Shown one piece after another: positions 1 through 11,300 of a stretch of DNA of 64,000 bases; position 1 is the stretch's first letter; every line of letters begins with the position of its first letter. The stretch lies in contig WFMF01000013.1 of the NCBI GenBank assembly GCA_011033025.1, positions 992,001-1,056,000 of the forward strand. The letters run 5' to 3'. The DNA comes from Beroe forskalii. Lineage: Eukaryota > Ctenophora > Nuda > Beroida > Beroidae. Position numbers and translations under genes: made by a program. The notes under the pieces are model-generated. The model was not told the DNA's origin and ran no database searches. It saw nothing but the letters and a program-made list of their open reading frames with translations.

Positions 1-180
1 TGACTGAAGTTTAGTGTGCTTATCTAAGCTTTTAATAACTCCTGATATTGATAGAATAATATCATTTTCATATCATGATGTTTTCTGTTTTGAAGTAAGC
101 CAAAAATAATTCATTTTTGTCCTTTTAAGATCCCTACGTATTCAATGAACAAAATGATCTGATCTTATTGAAAAATTCAG

Positions 181-610
181 AGAAAAGAAAGTCAGGGGGA
201 GTTAAGGATTCATCAATCCTTAGTGGAAGACAAAATTGCAAACATTGAATCAGGAACAGATTTTGTGGACACTGTATTTGATTACTGGAACCCTGTAGAA
301 GTTCTCACTGTGGAAAATGAGATAAGTATGTCATGCTTTTATTGTAGCATGTGGTGAATCCTAAAATCAATGTCTAAGAATGTTTATGCTTTATAGCTGA
401 TAATATGTTGTGGATAGTGAATCAACTACAAATTTACCTTTGCCTTTTTCAGTAAAACGGTTGACAGAGTTGACTGCAGAGCCAGAAGAGTTCAATGCAG
501 AAAATGCCAAACCAAAAGCATACGACATGCCTCCCCTCTTGGGCGATTCTGTTGTTGATGCTATTAACTTGCTGGAAAACAGTTCATTCAGTAACAAGGA
601 GTCTAGTTAA
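181..610 (+). CDS. 3' end of an unidentified gene (two exons)
   Basis: Two exons are supported. The first runs from about 181 (after a weak TTCAG acceptor) to 325, with donor GTATGT at 326. The second runs from 453 (acceptor TTTTTCAG) to the stop at 608-610. The split codon ATA joins in frame, and the reading frame stays open through both. The product tail is acidic (e.g. LTAEPEEF) with a short hydrophobic stretch near VVDAINLL. No domain is recognised. An AATAAA overlaps the stop (609-614) and may serve polyadenylation. The gene begins outside the window. The 5' edge of the first exon is uncertain: acceptors at 180 and 195 are both possible. Function unknown. Confidence 0.5.
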
Positions 611-614
611 TAAA

Positions 615-959
615 TGATTGAGTAATAATTGTAGCGGCTAAATTTACTTTCTGATGTAACTGTGGTCAGTCAATGAAGTAATTTATGTTAGCTGATAGGC
701 TAACTGATCACAATGAATTTTCATAACACGCTTGTACATTTCAAAGTGATGACTGCTCAAACGCAAAATTGACATCGAAGGTTTTTTTAAATGTCAAAAT
801 GAAGCATGTGTTGAACAAATCATTATACTGTATAATCCAATTCTGGTAATAATTCCTGGTATGGGTTGTCCTATTATTGTTTAAATATAATTGATGCATC
901 ATTTTGGCAGTCTGGAGGAACACCGACTTTCCTTAGGCAAACCTATGGCAGACTTGCTT
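615..959. other. Intergenic, nothing recognised
   Basis: AT-rich sequence downstream of the first gene. No open frame with splice support and no clear repeat was seen. Confidence 0.5.
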
Positions 960-1075
960 TAGCAGACCTATGAGGTTAGGGCAGAGGTAAGGGTTAGAGT
1001 TATGGCAAGTGTTAGGGTTACGGTTAGGGTAAAGGGTAGGTTTCAGTTAGGGTTAGGTTGAATCTGTCTTAGGCC
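960..1075 (+). repeat. Degenerate TTAGGG telomere-like tract
   Basis: Irregular hexamer/heptamer copies (GTTAGGG, GGTTAGGGTAAAGGG, CAGTTAGGGTTAGG) over about 115 bp. This is an interstitial tract with the metazoan telomere motif, too decayed to be a functional telomere. Confidence 0.7.
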
Positions 1076-1974
1076 TGCTGAGAGAAGGTCAAACTGCCGA
1101 GCTTTTATGATATACAATATTAGTCATCAATTACCGCAGCTTAGACCATAATCTAGCCAGTACTAATATGGCCATTGGCATTAAGGGGAAAATCTCCCTT
1201 AATTTCACAAATAAAAAGGTTTGATTTCTTAAGCTAGATTTATATCCCTAGAAAATGATTGTACCTAAATTAAGTTTCCATATACCATAGGGTCCCACGA
1301 TGGCCGACTGGTACGCTAATAACTTCAAATCAAAAGGTCACATCGAGATTAACCAGGGTCCCACAGTGCCTTATCTACTTGAACTACATCGGATCGAGGG
1401 ACTCAAATTAAAGGTAGGTATTCACACTTAGATATTCAAGTGAGTCTGCAATTCAAATGCCTGGGTCACGCACATAAACCTGCAGGTTAAGTCTGAAAAC
1501 TTGAACCCCATCAATCATAGTTATTGATTATTGAAGTTCGAAGTTACACTTGGAACAAGTATGTGTGCTGAAAATCAGCACTAATAGTAGTAACCTGTTT
1601 CAGAGTAATGTTGAGGTGAGCATGGTGCTGTATGACTCAGGCAAATGCTGCTGTTATGGTACCATGTGGAGGAGCCTGTCAATAGCGCCACCTTTCACTA
1701 TCAATCAGGTTAAACTGGGGTTATCAGAAAATTATTTACAGGGTGTTTTGAGTCTCATGTCTAAAAATTAAATCTTTATTGCTGAGTTTATATAGGAGCA
1801 AATGTTTGATTATCGTTTTGTCAGTGTCAAGGAGGTCCCTCATTTGATTTCCCAATGATTTTGGAAAATTGTATTGGATTTTAAATAAATTTGAGCTTCA
1901 CTACATCAATATTAGGACATAAGGTAGCATTGTAAAGGCGGAACACATTCATATGCCATACCCACTCCCTGCCC
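1076..1974. other. Intergenic, no gene recognised
   Basis: AT-rich, with stop codons in all frames apart from short chance frames. The motif 'gggtcccac' occurs at about 1291 and 1357. There is no splice-supported coding sequence. It ends abruptly where GC content jumps at about 1975. Confidence 0.45.
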
Positions 1975-3776
1975 CCCCTGCCCGCGACCCCTAGTGAGGA
2001 GCCGGCCGCGGTCTCCCCTCCCGCCCCCAGCCAGGATCACACTGGCACCACCCCACCACCACCCCCACCACCAGCCCCAAGGGTGAGAGTTGCCTCGAGT
2101 GCAACGGGGCATCGGGCCTCGAGGAGCTGTCCCAAGGACAGCGGGGGCCCGGTGCCCCCTTGGAGCCAAAGGGGCTAGAGAGGCGAGGAGGGAGAAGGAG
2201 AGGAGGAAGAGGAAGAGGCAGAGACAGGAGAAAGCGGCGGAGCTGAGAGGAAAGGAGGGAACGGCCATGCATCAGGTGCAATCCTGCAATGAAGAGGATA
2301 GAGCACATGAGTATGAGCCAGACACGAAACCCCCATCCGCTGATACAGCAACAACAACAGCAACAACAACTCCTCCAACACACCCACCAACCCAACCCCA
2401 GCCCAACCCACACCTGCCCAAACGGCACCACCGCCCCCCATGCGGCCTAACCGGTCCCCTGTGGAGGTCTACGGAGGGGTGGGCCGCTCGCGGTTCACCC
2501 TGACGACGATCTCTACTGGGGGTCGAGGGAGGAGAGGCCAGGATGGCGATCCTGGACGCCCTGCCCATTCCGGGAGGAGTACACGGTGGGCATCCCTACG
2601 GGTGCCCCGCGGGTTTGCCTTCCCGGTTGACGAGGACGACTCGATAAGAGTCGCCAGGGGCGTCCTGAGGCCAATGGGGTGACGGTGACCCTCACGCACA
2701 TGGAACAGGCACACCCTGCATGTTCCGCAGGAGTACCATTTGTTCCCCACTTGAACGCCTGATCTCAGGCATCAATCAGGAACAGCCGGACGGTCCGCGG
2801 ACCGACCGGCATTCCTGACAACGCACTTCGTGGTGTCAACGTGATGGAGGAGGGGAGGGAGGGAGTGGCCAGCCGCGGAGGGCGGGCCTGGATAGATGTG
2901 TCACCAGAGGGCGAGGAGTATCTCCGAGCGACATGCTACTCAGGACCGTGTCCTCGGCGATTGGCTCTGGGCCGCCAGTAGCCGCCCGGCCCTAGACAGG
3001 TCGAAGACTCAGAAGGCGGGGGCCCCCTGACTCTTTTCTCCGCCGCACCAACAAGCCCCCCACAACCCCCCGACCCCAAAACCAAACCTTAACTTCTCCC
3101 CTAACGCGGGTGGGGGCCCCCTCTGCACGACCAACAGAGGAGCTACAAACCAAAGGGCAAAAATCTTCTATCAGTTACCCAAATCAACCTCAAGAAAAAA
3201 AGAATGCATGGGACACGTTAATCGCGTTTAATAAGAACAAATTAACCCCATAATTCTTGCCACGGAGCCATACTCAAACTCCAACAACATCATCCCCAAA
3301 ATCAATCCTCACCTGAAAACATACTACAGCACAGATAGGTCTAAATAAACCACGAGCGGCTGTAGTAGTACACAAAGATTTAGATAACCATTGCCGAGAG
3401 CTGACACAGTTTACCACCCCAGACCTCATAGCAGTGCTTCTGAAACATGAGGACAAAGAAATCATCTTCGTGTCATCCTACATGGACATAACACACAACA
3501 TACCCCCCACCAACTTCATACCTCTGGTTAACTACGCAAATAACAACAAACTTCCTATCATTATATAGGCTCTGACACTAATGCACAGCACACCCCCTGG
3601 GGAACAAAAACCCGCAAAACCGGGGGAAAATTTTGTTTGACCCCCCCTTTAAAGGGGAAAACCCCCCCCCGGGGCCTAACTGGTCCCCCAATAAAAAGGG
3701 CCCCCAATTTTCCAACTTTCTTTAACCTGAAAGGCCCAATGAATCCCCCCTGGGTTATTGGGAAAAAAAAATCCCC
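1975..3776 (+). mobile_element. Broken non-LTR retrotransposon: ORF1-like region and AP endonuclease
   Basis: A GC-rich block (1975-3060) encodes basic, proline-rich frames like the ORF1 of LINEs. It is followed by a clear apurinic endonuclease (EN) domain at about 3170-3610. Visible motifs, spread over frames, are a TEPY-type segment near 3257, NKPRAAVVV near 3343, VSSYMDI near 3470 and GSDTNAQHTPWG at about 3568-3604. These match the EN of Jockey/CR1-type elements (established family knowledge). At least three frameshifts or stops break it, including one at 3568. After 3610 the text becomes homopolymer-rich and enters the N gap. No reverse transcriptase follows on the far side of the gap. 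Confidence 0.75.
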
Positions 3777-3876
3777 NNNNNNNNNNNNNNNNNNNNNNNN
3801 NNNNNNNNNNNNNNNNNNNNNNNNNNNNNNNNNNNNNNNNNNNNNNNNNNNNNNNNNNNNNNNNNNNNNNNNNNNN
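3777..3876. other. Assembly gap (100 N)
   Basis: Exactly 100 Ns, the conventional placeholder for a gap of unknown size. The preceding 150 bp is rich in runs of C, G and A. Confidence 0.98.
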
Positions 3877-4650
3877 TTTTGGGAACGTATATGAAATGGT
3901 ACCATTTTTGTTTCTGATTTTCAGCAATCTTTTTCAAATGGTACCATTTTTGTTTCTGATTTTTGCACCCTTTCAAAATGGTACCATTTTTAATTCCTTG
4001 ATTTTTGCAACATTTCAAAATGGCACCATTTTTGGTCGTGAATTTTGGCGATTTTTTGAAATGGTACCATTTTTGTTTTCGGTTTTTGGAACCATTTTTG
4101 TATATAATTCTTGAAACTTTAATGAAATGGTACAATTTTTGTTTCTGAATTTTGGTATCTTTTTTAAATGGTACCATTTTTTTTGCACCCTTTCAAAATG
4201 GTACCATTTTTGTTCCTGTTTTTTTGCACCCTTTCAAAATGGTACCATTTTTGTTTCTGATTTTTTACACCATTTCAAAATGGTACCATTTTTGGTCTTG
4301 ATTTTTGGTGATTTTTAGAAATGGCACCATTTTTAATTCCTGTTTTTGACACATTTTCCAAATGGTACCATTTTTGTTTATAATTTTTGGAACTTTTTTG
4401 AAATGGTACCATTTTTGTTTGTGATTTTTGGCACTATTTTGAAATGGTACCGTTTTTGTTCGTGATTTTTCACACGTTTTCCAAACGGTACCTTTTTGTT
4501 TCTAATTTTTCAGATGTACCCTTTTGAAATGGTACCAAATTTGTGTCCGATTTTTTGCCCCTTTTCGAAATGGTACCTTTTTTATTCGTGTTTTTTGGCA
4601 ACTTTTCTAATGGTACCTTTTTTGTTTCTTCATTTTGGTGCTTTTTTGAA
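3877..4650 (+). repeat. Minisatellite built on the AAATGGTACCATTTTT palindrome
   Basis: About a dozen tandem units of roughly 50-65 bp, each with the self-complementary core AAATGGTACCATTTTT (KpnI site GGTACC) followed by a T-rich spacer such as 'tttctgatttttgcacc'. Long chance reading frames arise on both strands because the unit is nearly palindromic. They are not genes. The array abuts the N gap, so its true length is unknown. Confidence 0.9.
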
Positions 4651-4659
4651 TCATACTAG

Positions 4660-4830
4660 AATAATTTCTGCTGTCGATAGGGGGTTTAATTTTGGGGGGT
4701 TAAATTTTTGCTGTCGATAGGGGGTTTAATTTTGGGGGGTTTAATTTAACCCCCTGGTGGATATAACAAATTTCCAATAGGGGGCTTAATTTTGGGGGGT
4801 TTTGGGGGGTTGCCCCCCCCCCCAATTCTA
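4660..4830 (+). repeat. G-rich short tandem duplication
   Basis: A unit of about 42 bp containing 'gctgtcgatagggggttt' is repeated at about 4670 and 4712. Further 'aattttggggggtt' copies and a C12 run follow. Low-complexity spacer between the minisatellite and the unit A promoter. Confidence 0.7.
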
Positions 4831-4919
4831 CTTCCGCCGATATACCGATATATTATGAGCTGATGAGGCATGTGTGTTGCGTATTGCAGCTGCTCCTCCA
4901 GAGTATCTCAGGGTATCTC

Positions 4920-5478
4920 ACTGTATCTTCACTATCTAATACGCTGTGTCACGCGCAATGATGATGCGTATCACGTGATCTAGCTCTCCACCAATAGATG
5001 TGTCGCAAAAAGGTATCGAAATTATTACGCAGAATCACAGGACAGCACCACGTGGGAACATGAATGAACTGCTATTGGTTAAAAGTTGTTGCGTTTTGGA
5101 AAATAAGAGCGTTATTGGTCGGCTGATATCCTCTCGTGTGACGTGTCTTCGCCACTCGATGATAATATCAGCCGACCAATAACTACTCATATTATTTCTC
5201 GTGCTTGATATACCTTTTTTAGTCGAATATTATCTTTAAACATTAAAATAAGGACGACAGTCCAAATTTAAACTATTCGGATCGCCTTGATCGTTATTCA
5301 TATTGATCAATTTGTTGCTATGGATACTGAAAAATGTTTATAAACGTGCACGTGCCAGTTTCGTCGCACAGAAACTTAATTCTTTTTCACCAACTTCTCG
5401 TCTTCAATTTATTTGAACTTTTAGATATGAATTATAAATTTCACACCTCCTCCAGCACTAGTGCCATTCACCATCATC
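4920..5478 (+). promoter_or_regulatory. Upstream region and 5' UTR of MFS gene A
   Basis: About 520 bp is conserved with 36410-36943 upstream of the second MFS copy. It contains a TATA-like GTTTATAAAC at about 5337 (135 bp before the ATG), E-box-like CACGTG sites near 4972 and 5048, and CCAAT boxes in both orientations. An inverted repeat, attggtcggctgatat at 5114-5129 and atatcagccgaccaat at about 5165-5180, encloses a 35-bp loop. Conservation of this segment may reflect only the recent duplication. Confidence 0.55.
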
Positions 5479-6813
5479 ATGACTGAAGCCGAACACTCGG
5501 AAGTTTCTCCAGACTCCTCTCCGTCGTGTCCTAGAGAGAGCCCTGCTGCGACCTGGACCCGGCAGGATTACCTTCTCGTGGTTATCGCAGTGCTGATCAA
5601 GATGGGGGATGGTGTAGAGGTGTACCTTCCTGGGGTTATCACCCAGAAAGTGTCCTGCGAGTTGGGAGTCTCCGAGTTCCAGGAGAACATTCTGGCTGTC
5701 ATTCTCTACGTGTTCTGGGCAGTGGCCGTCATGACAGCTGTCCCTATCATAAACCGCTTCGGAGAGAGGCGTTGCCTCTTCCTCTCGCTCTACCTTTCTA
5801 TCTCCTTTGCAGTGCTGTGCGCCATAGTCCCCAACTACTACACCCTCTTGCTCTCCAGAGCTCTGACTGGGATCTGTGGGGGCCTCAACGCCTGCACCGT
5901 CGGTATCTACCTGGCGAAACAGGTGTCTTCCAAAGCAGTGCTCACCAAAGGCTCCTACCTCTCTGAGGGGCTCGCCTATCCTGTTGGAGGTATGTGGGTG
6001 TCAGTGCTCGGGTGGTTGATCCTCGAGAAGTTTAGTTGGAGAGTGTTTGTGCTGCTGACGTCCATACCCCTGTTCGTGCCGCCTATCATCATGCTCCACG
6101 TGTTCAAGATAGAAAAACAGGGGTCTGGGGAAGACTCAGAAAGATATGAAGTACAGAACAGCTCTAGTGGATCTGAGAAAGATGCACTAGTCTCCGACTC
6201 GAAGCTTGGAGCTACTGTCCCTAACTACGTAGCCAGGGTTATCAAGTCGAGTGTGCTCTTCTTCACCAGTATCTGCATTGGGTTCGGTGGCATCATTCTT
6301 CTTCCGTGGCTGATAAGGAGTCACAAGCAGTCCGGGTTGCAGGGTGCTGAGAGTGAGGGTTTGTGTGCTCATGTGGTGCAAGGCAACGACTTACTGGTCC
6401 TGGCCCTCATTACTGGGGTTACTAACGTGGTGGGCAGACCCCTGGGCTTCTTCCTGTGGAGCAGAGTCCCCTTCCTGGTCCTGCAGTCCATACTGACCGC
6501 TGCCATGATCCTCTGCTACGGCATAATATTGGTAACCCCCAAGCTCATAGCGGCAGAGGTACTCCTGGGGGTCTCCAAGCTGTGCTACTCTATCCAGGCT
6601 ATTGAGATAGCCATCCTCAGCTACGACTACGATTACTTTGGGATGAAAGGCTTGGAGATGGGTTCCTCCATCAGCACTGCAGTGGGTCTTATCGGTGGTG
6701 TGGTTGGCACTTCCCTGTCTGCCTTTCTGAAACCCAACCTTGCGGTGCAGATTACTCTGGGTATAGCGTGTGTGCAGTTCGTCGTTATCTGCCTTATGAG
6801 GGAGCGGAAGTGA
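5479..6813 (+). CDS. MFS transporter, SV2/SVOP/SLC22-like (copy A)
   Basis: Single-exon carrier of 444 aa in the major facilitator superfamily, expected in a cell or organelle membrane. Substrate unknown. The frame extends upstream to a GTG at 5461, but the first ATG is at 5479 and is taken as the start. Visible features: TM1 with GDGVEVYLPGVI (43-54), close in style to the ADGVEVF segment of SV2/SVOP proteins; the cytoplasmic loop motif NRFGERR (92-98), corresponding to the MFS RxxGRR signature; TM4 LLSRALTGICGG (124-135); a long charged central loop at 208-250; and further membrane spans to residue 439. TMs total about 10-12. Length is slightly short for SV2-like proteins. Copy B differs at five residues only. 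GC-rich coding contrasts with AT-rich flanks. No introns. Confidence 0.85.
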   Translation: MTEAEHSEVSPDSSPSCPRESPAATWTRQDYLLVVIAVLIKMGDGVEVYLPGVITQKVSCELGVSEFQENILAVILYVFWAVAVMTAVPIINRFGERRCLFLSLYLSISFAVLCAIVPNYYTLLLSRALTGICGGLNACTVGIYLAKQVSSKAVLTKGSYLSEGLAYPVGGMWVSVLGWLILEKFSWRVFVLLTSIPLFVPPIIMLHVFKIEKQGSGEDSERYEVQNSSSGSEKDALVSDSKLGATVPNYVARVIKSSVLFFTSICIGFGGIILLPWLIRSHKQSGLQGAESEGLCAHVVQGNDLLVLALITGVTNVVGRPLGFFLWSRVPFLVLQSILTAAMILCYGIILVTPKLIAAEVLLGVSKLCYSIQAIEIAILSYDYDYFGMKGLEMGSSISTAVGLIGGVVGTSLSAFLKPNLAVQITLGIACVQFVVICLMRERK

Positions 6814-8246
6814 CGGACGATACGAAGTTTAGAATCTAATTCATTGTCGATGGTAAATAATACTTATCAATATATTATTTAGATTCAAATGTTTTTCATT
6901 TGTAAAATGCTATTTAAAGCTATTAAAGTATTAAACTCATCTCTCATCTTTTTCTGTCTTTCATCTTAAAGGTGCAGTCCGGGATATCGTCAAAAAATTA
7001 AAATTTCCTAAATTTCCGCTCAAGTCATTAGTATGATGCCCAACATTAATCCTACAAACGGAATTCGGGTGAAAATAATCGTACCATCGTCTAATTGGCC
7101 ACTGAAGTTCGCGCGTATGATCCTTGAGCAGCATCCGCCCGCTACACTCAGCTTATATTTCATGTAGGTATTTGCGTGTAGTTTCGTTGTTATTTTACCA
7201 CTTTACATTGTTTCTTGTTTTATCTGTTTTGTTTTCAGTCCTTACACAAACATAGGACAGTTGTGTGATTATTGGTTACTTGTTTCATGCAATTTACTAA
7301 CTTTTACATGCCACTAATTAAAACCCAATGTGGGCCATGAAGTATTTCAGGCAATTTTCCTAGAGCTTCTTTTTGTGACCTACTGCTCTTATTCACATAT
7401 CTACCCAATGTTTCCCGTTTCTCAAGCTTTTCTGAAATTATATCTTTGCCAACTGCTCTTTTAAATCTAAATTCAAGTAAATGGCTATCCTTTTTCAATC
7501 AAATTCGCCACAGTTCAGCCATAAAACCATTCAACACTTTGAATGCTTCTTGTCTACTGTGTATAACATAGTCTTAAGTGATACCCAATAGCTCAAATTC
7601 GTTAAAGTTTGAATCGGGCTTGTTCTGCCCTGAAACAAGGCTGCTCTGACAGTCTGACTTATCAAGATTTTCTGATAGCAGGTTTTATTCAGTCACTAAC
7701 ACCGGCCCGTTATCAAACTCAAAGTTGGGTTATAATCAGAGCAGTATCCTGATGTCTACTGACACTTGACAGTACTACTGTTTTATCAGGAAAGCTTTAT
7801 TAGTTTATTGTTATCCATTGTTATATTTACTGTGCCCAGACCTGATACGAGAAAAATCAAAGCATCAATATAAGTACATATTTAGTAACTTATCAACTTT
7901 TATTTTGCCGTATTTGAATTCGATACTATCCTGAAAGCAAAATGCTCTTTACTTACTTACTTAAAAGACTGGTCTACTATACATTTGTCGTTTCACCGTT
8001 CACTGGAGCCTGGGAGCTACCTCTGACAACAGTCTGCTATCTGACTATTGATCAGTCCATCATGATAACAGTCTAGTGCCTCATTGAACTCCCTAGCTAT
8101 AACTCAATAACCTGATTTTTGACGTACTGGCTGACATCTCGTGTAAATTAACAGCTTATTTGACACCAAACTGTAACGACTGTGCTGCTAAAACGAAGAT
8201 ATATTGTTAAGACTGTGACTCTATACTGAGAGGTTTTTTAACTAGC
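6814..8246. other. 3' flank of MFS A; shared with unit B to about 7785
   Basis: A possible ATTAAA polyadenylation signal lies near 6920. 6814-7175 matches 38279-38635, and 7168-7785 matches 50155-50745. The join at 7168-7175 (GTATTTGC) is the empty insertion site of the 11.5-kb element in unit B. 7786-8246 is absent from unit B. No coding sequence recognised. Confidence 0.7.
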
Positions 8247-8254
8247 AAAAATTG

Positions 8255-8656
8255 GAGAAGGTGTTCTAGCGTTTTTGTCATAAAAGTGTCAGGATTTTAC
8301 AGGATTTTACAAGAGGTTCCTCTCCATTCTTGTCATGGATTTTACGGAATTTCCGTATCAACAAAGAGTTCCCTGTGGCTTTGCGGCTTGCAATATATCT
8401 GCTCGATGTCACGTTCTATGTTTTAGGCGGTTCGGCTGACGTAATTTTAATTGAGCAGAGTGGACGCTTGATTACGCCCAATTGTCTACTGGCTTGAATG
8501 AAACCATGTCCGTATCATGATATCGATTACAGATATTCTTAGAAATTTGTAGGAGCTTGTTCGTGTCCAGCTACGGAACGCGCCGCATGCTCTGTCGAGG
8601 ATCAATAGGTACAACTCCTGTAAAATCATGACATTTTTGGGCTAGAACATCTACTG
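8255..8656. mobile_element. hAT-like MITE, 402 bp, with 8-bp TSD
   Basis: Ends are GAGAAGGTGTTCTAGC on the left and, reverse-complemented, CAGTAGATGTTCTAGCCC on the right, followed by matching TTTTTGTCAT / AAAAATGTCATG and GGATTTTAC / GATTTTAC. Perfect 8-bp direct repeats AAAAATTG flank it (8247-8254 and 8657-8664). An 8-bp duplication with a CAG-type end is typical of the hAT superfamily. It has no coding capacity. Same end sequence as the large insertion at 38636-50154. Confidence 0.85.
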
Positions 8657-8664
8657 AAAAATTG

Positions 8665-9680
8665 CAAACCACGATATTATGCACCGAGCGCGAAGCGCGA
8701 GGGCATAATAACACATTAAGACCGAGGCCGAAGGCCGAGGTTTTAATGGAAGGTTTGCAGTTTTTGCGAGTAACAAAACCGAATTATGCAACTACAATAC
8801 ATGTAGGTATATATTTCGTAATTATGTATAATTCAAGCACGAATATGAGAATATGTAGTGTTATTGGCTTGTCTAGTATTCGAGCTATTGTAATAAGTGC
8901 AGCTTCTGTATCCTTCAGTGTGAAATCTGCGGTCTGTCACCCCACTGTTCATTTTTAACACCTCTCCCTCCTTTAGTAAGGTCACGTTTTGAAAAACACT
9001 AGAGTATAATGCCAAAATGGTTTTATTATCAACTGTAGTTCCACTTTTTTGGCACTGCAGTTCAACTTTCTTTAAAGTGTAACTGTTTTAGCGTGCATAA
9101 TGGGTATGAAAGAGCACTGCGTAAACCTCCTTAGAAGTTGCATAATGCACTAATACCAATCATCAGTGCTTCTCAATCTTCCAATGTCAGTTAGCATAAC
9201 TGACCCTAATTATGTTGCTGTCGCAATGTTATTCGTATTGCGCGTCATGCCGGGACGCTGCTCAAGCGTCTGTGGGTGTAATTTGATACGCTAATTTTAG
9301 CATGATCTAATTAGTTCCGACGCGCGAGACCCCGCTACATGTTGTTTATTCACGCCCTACTACCGATTTAGCTAAAGTTGTAAATATCCCGGATAGGCCA
9401 ATTTGAATTTATCATAGATATGAATGATGGGGGGATTGTAGCCCAAAAAAACCAAGCCCTACCCTATTTTTCGATTCTTGGGCTAGGTTTTTTTGGTTTT
9501 TTTGGGTTACATTTTGGTCATTTCTGGGGCTTTTTGCAATGAATTTTAACTTAAAAATCTGTTGTTTTTGAATATAATTTTCACAGTCAGTGGCTCTCAA
9601 AGTTTATTTGATGAATACAAACGGTTATTTTCACACTTTCAGAGCTTGAAGGGCTTTGGTATCACCTAACAGTAAAATGC
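8665..9680. other. Non-coding, with small palindromic repeats
   Basis: Starts with the nested palindromes gagcgcgaagcgcgag (about 8687) and cgaggccgaaggccgagg (about 8723), separated by a few dozen bases and resembling the symmetrical short repeats of dispersed elements. 9428-9520 holds an imperfect inverted stretch (TTGTAGCCCAAAAAAACCAA) also found, inverted, at about 12300 and 51235. No gene recognised. Confidence 0.5.
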
Positions 9681-11300
9681 ACAATATTGCCTGACTAACT
9701 GGTTTCTCTTGCTGACCAACTGGTGACTCTTGCCTCAGTGACTGGTGACCCATGCCAGACACAGCTTGTAACTCTTCCCTAACTCACTGGTGACTCTGAC
9801 CTGACCAACTAGGGCCTCTCTCTGTCTCTCTCTCTAGCCAGACTGAATAATGACTTTTGCCTGACCTATTGGCTTACTGGTGACCTTTACCCGTTCCAGG
9901 TGGCGATTCTTGCCTGACCAAATTGTGTCCCAAATTGTGACCAAGTTGCCTGAATGCCTCACTGACTGGTGACTCCCCATGACCCAGCTGCCCATCCGAC
10001 CACAGGTAACTCTTACCTGATCTCCTGACCTTCTAGCGTCTTTCACCTGGCCTACTGACAACCTTAGCTGACCTACGAAGGAATCTCATCTGACCTACTG
10101 ACAAATCTTCTCTGACCTACTTGCGAATCTTACTTGACGTACTTTCGACCATTGCCTGACCATAGGTGACAGCAGACACTTACCTGTTGACCCAGCTGGT
10201 ACTTCTTGCCTGACCCACTAGTGACACTTAAATTAAAAGCTCAAATAGGTAACTGTTTTAGCCATTGGCGTCTCTTGATCCTACTAAAGTACTAACGTCT
10301 TCTGATCCTACCTGGCCTACTAGCTTCTCCTGATCCTACCTGACCTACTGGCATCTCCTGATCTTACCTGATCTTCAGGTGTCTCCTGGTCCTACCTGAC
10401 CAATAACTGGCGTCTGCTGATCCTACCTGACCAACTGGCATCTGGACTGATCCCACCTGACCTACTGGTGTCCCCTGATCCTGCCTGACGTAATGGCATC
10501 TCCTGATCCTACCTTACCTATTGGCATCTCCTGAATCCTGATCCTACCTTACTTATTTGCGTCTCCTGATCCTACCTGAGCATCATGCTCCTATCTGACC
10601 TTATGGCATCTTCTGATCCTGCCTTTCCTACTGGTGTCTGCTATCCTACCTGATCTACTGGCGTCTCCGGTTCCTACCTGACCTATAAGTGGCGTCTCCT
10701 GATCCTACCTGACATATAGCTGGTGTCTCCTGAGTCCTGATCCTACCTAACCTACTGTGTACTGGCGTCTCCTGATCCTACCCGACCTATTTGCGTCTCC
10801 TAATCCTACCTGACCTACAGCTGGCGTCTCCTTATCCTACCTGAACATCGTGATCCTACCTGACCTAATGGCATCTTCTGATCCTACCTTACCTAAATTA
10901 AAAGCTCAAATAAGTTACTGTTTTAGCCATTGGTGTCTCGTGATTCTAAATGACCTACTAGCTTCTCCTGATCCTACCTGACCTACTGGCATCTCCTGAT
11001 CCTACCTGACCTACTGGCATCTGGACTGATCCTACCTGACCTACTGGCATCTGGACTTATCCTACCTGACCCATTGGAGACTGGCGTCTCCTGATCCTAC
11101 CTGAGCCTCCTAATCTACCTGACCTACTGGCGTCTCCTGATTTTGCCTAAACCACTGGTGACAACTCTTATCTTTTGACCCAGCTGTTACTTCTGGTCTG
11201 ACCCACTGCTGACTCTTAGCTGATCAAGTAACCCACTGGTGATTTTGACGTGATCTTCTGGCCGAATACCCTCTTACATGAACCAGAGTCTGACTAGACC
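9680..11300 (+). repeat. Minisatellite, core CTGATCCTACCTGACCTACT
   Basis: The middle (about 10290-11150) is a tandem array of roughly 26-32-bp units of the form 'ctgatcctacctgacctact-ggcgtctc' with many variants. The flanks (9690-10270, 11150-11300) are more divergent relatives (CTGACCAACTGGTGACTCTTGC-like). A block 'aattaaaagctcaaatag' occurs twice (about 10231 and 10897), suggesting a higher-order duplication of about 660 bp. Absent from unit B. Confidence 0.85.

Noticed and set aside
960..1075. Chromosome end
   Set aside because: The TTAGGG-like copies are degenerate and flanked by other sequence and genes on both sides.
1912..2568. Several overlapping open frames on both strands in the GC-rich block
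   Set aside because: They overlap each other in all frames, lack splice or start support, and lie in LINE ORF1-like sequence; composition explains them.
3561..4318. Frames of 63-140 aa with KWYHF/NGTIF repeats
   Set aside because: Artefacts of the palindromic minisatellite and of reading through the N gap.
5461..5478. GTG at 5461 (and 36926) as the MFS start
   Set aside because: The first ATG in the same frame is 18 bp downstream in good context; GTG starts are not normal for nuclear animal genes.
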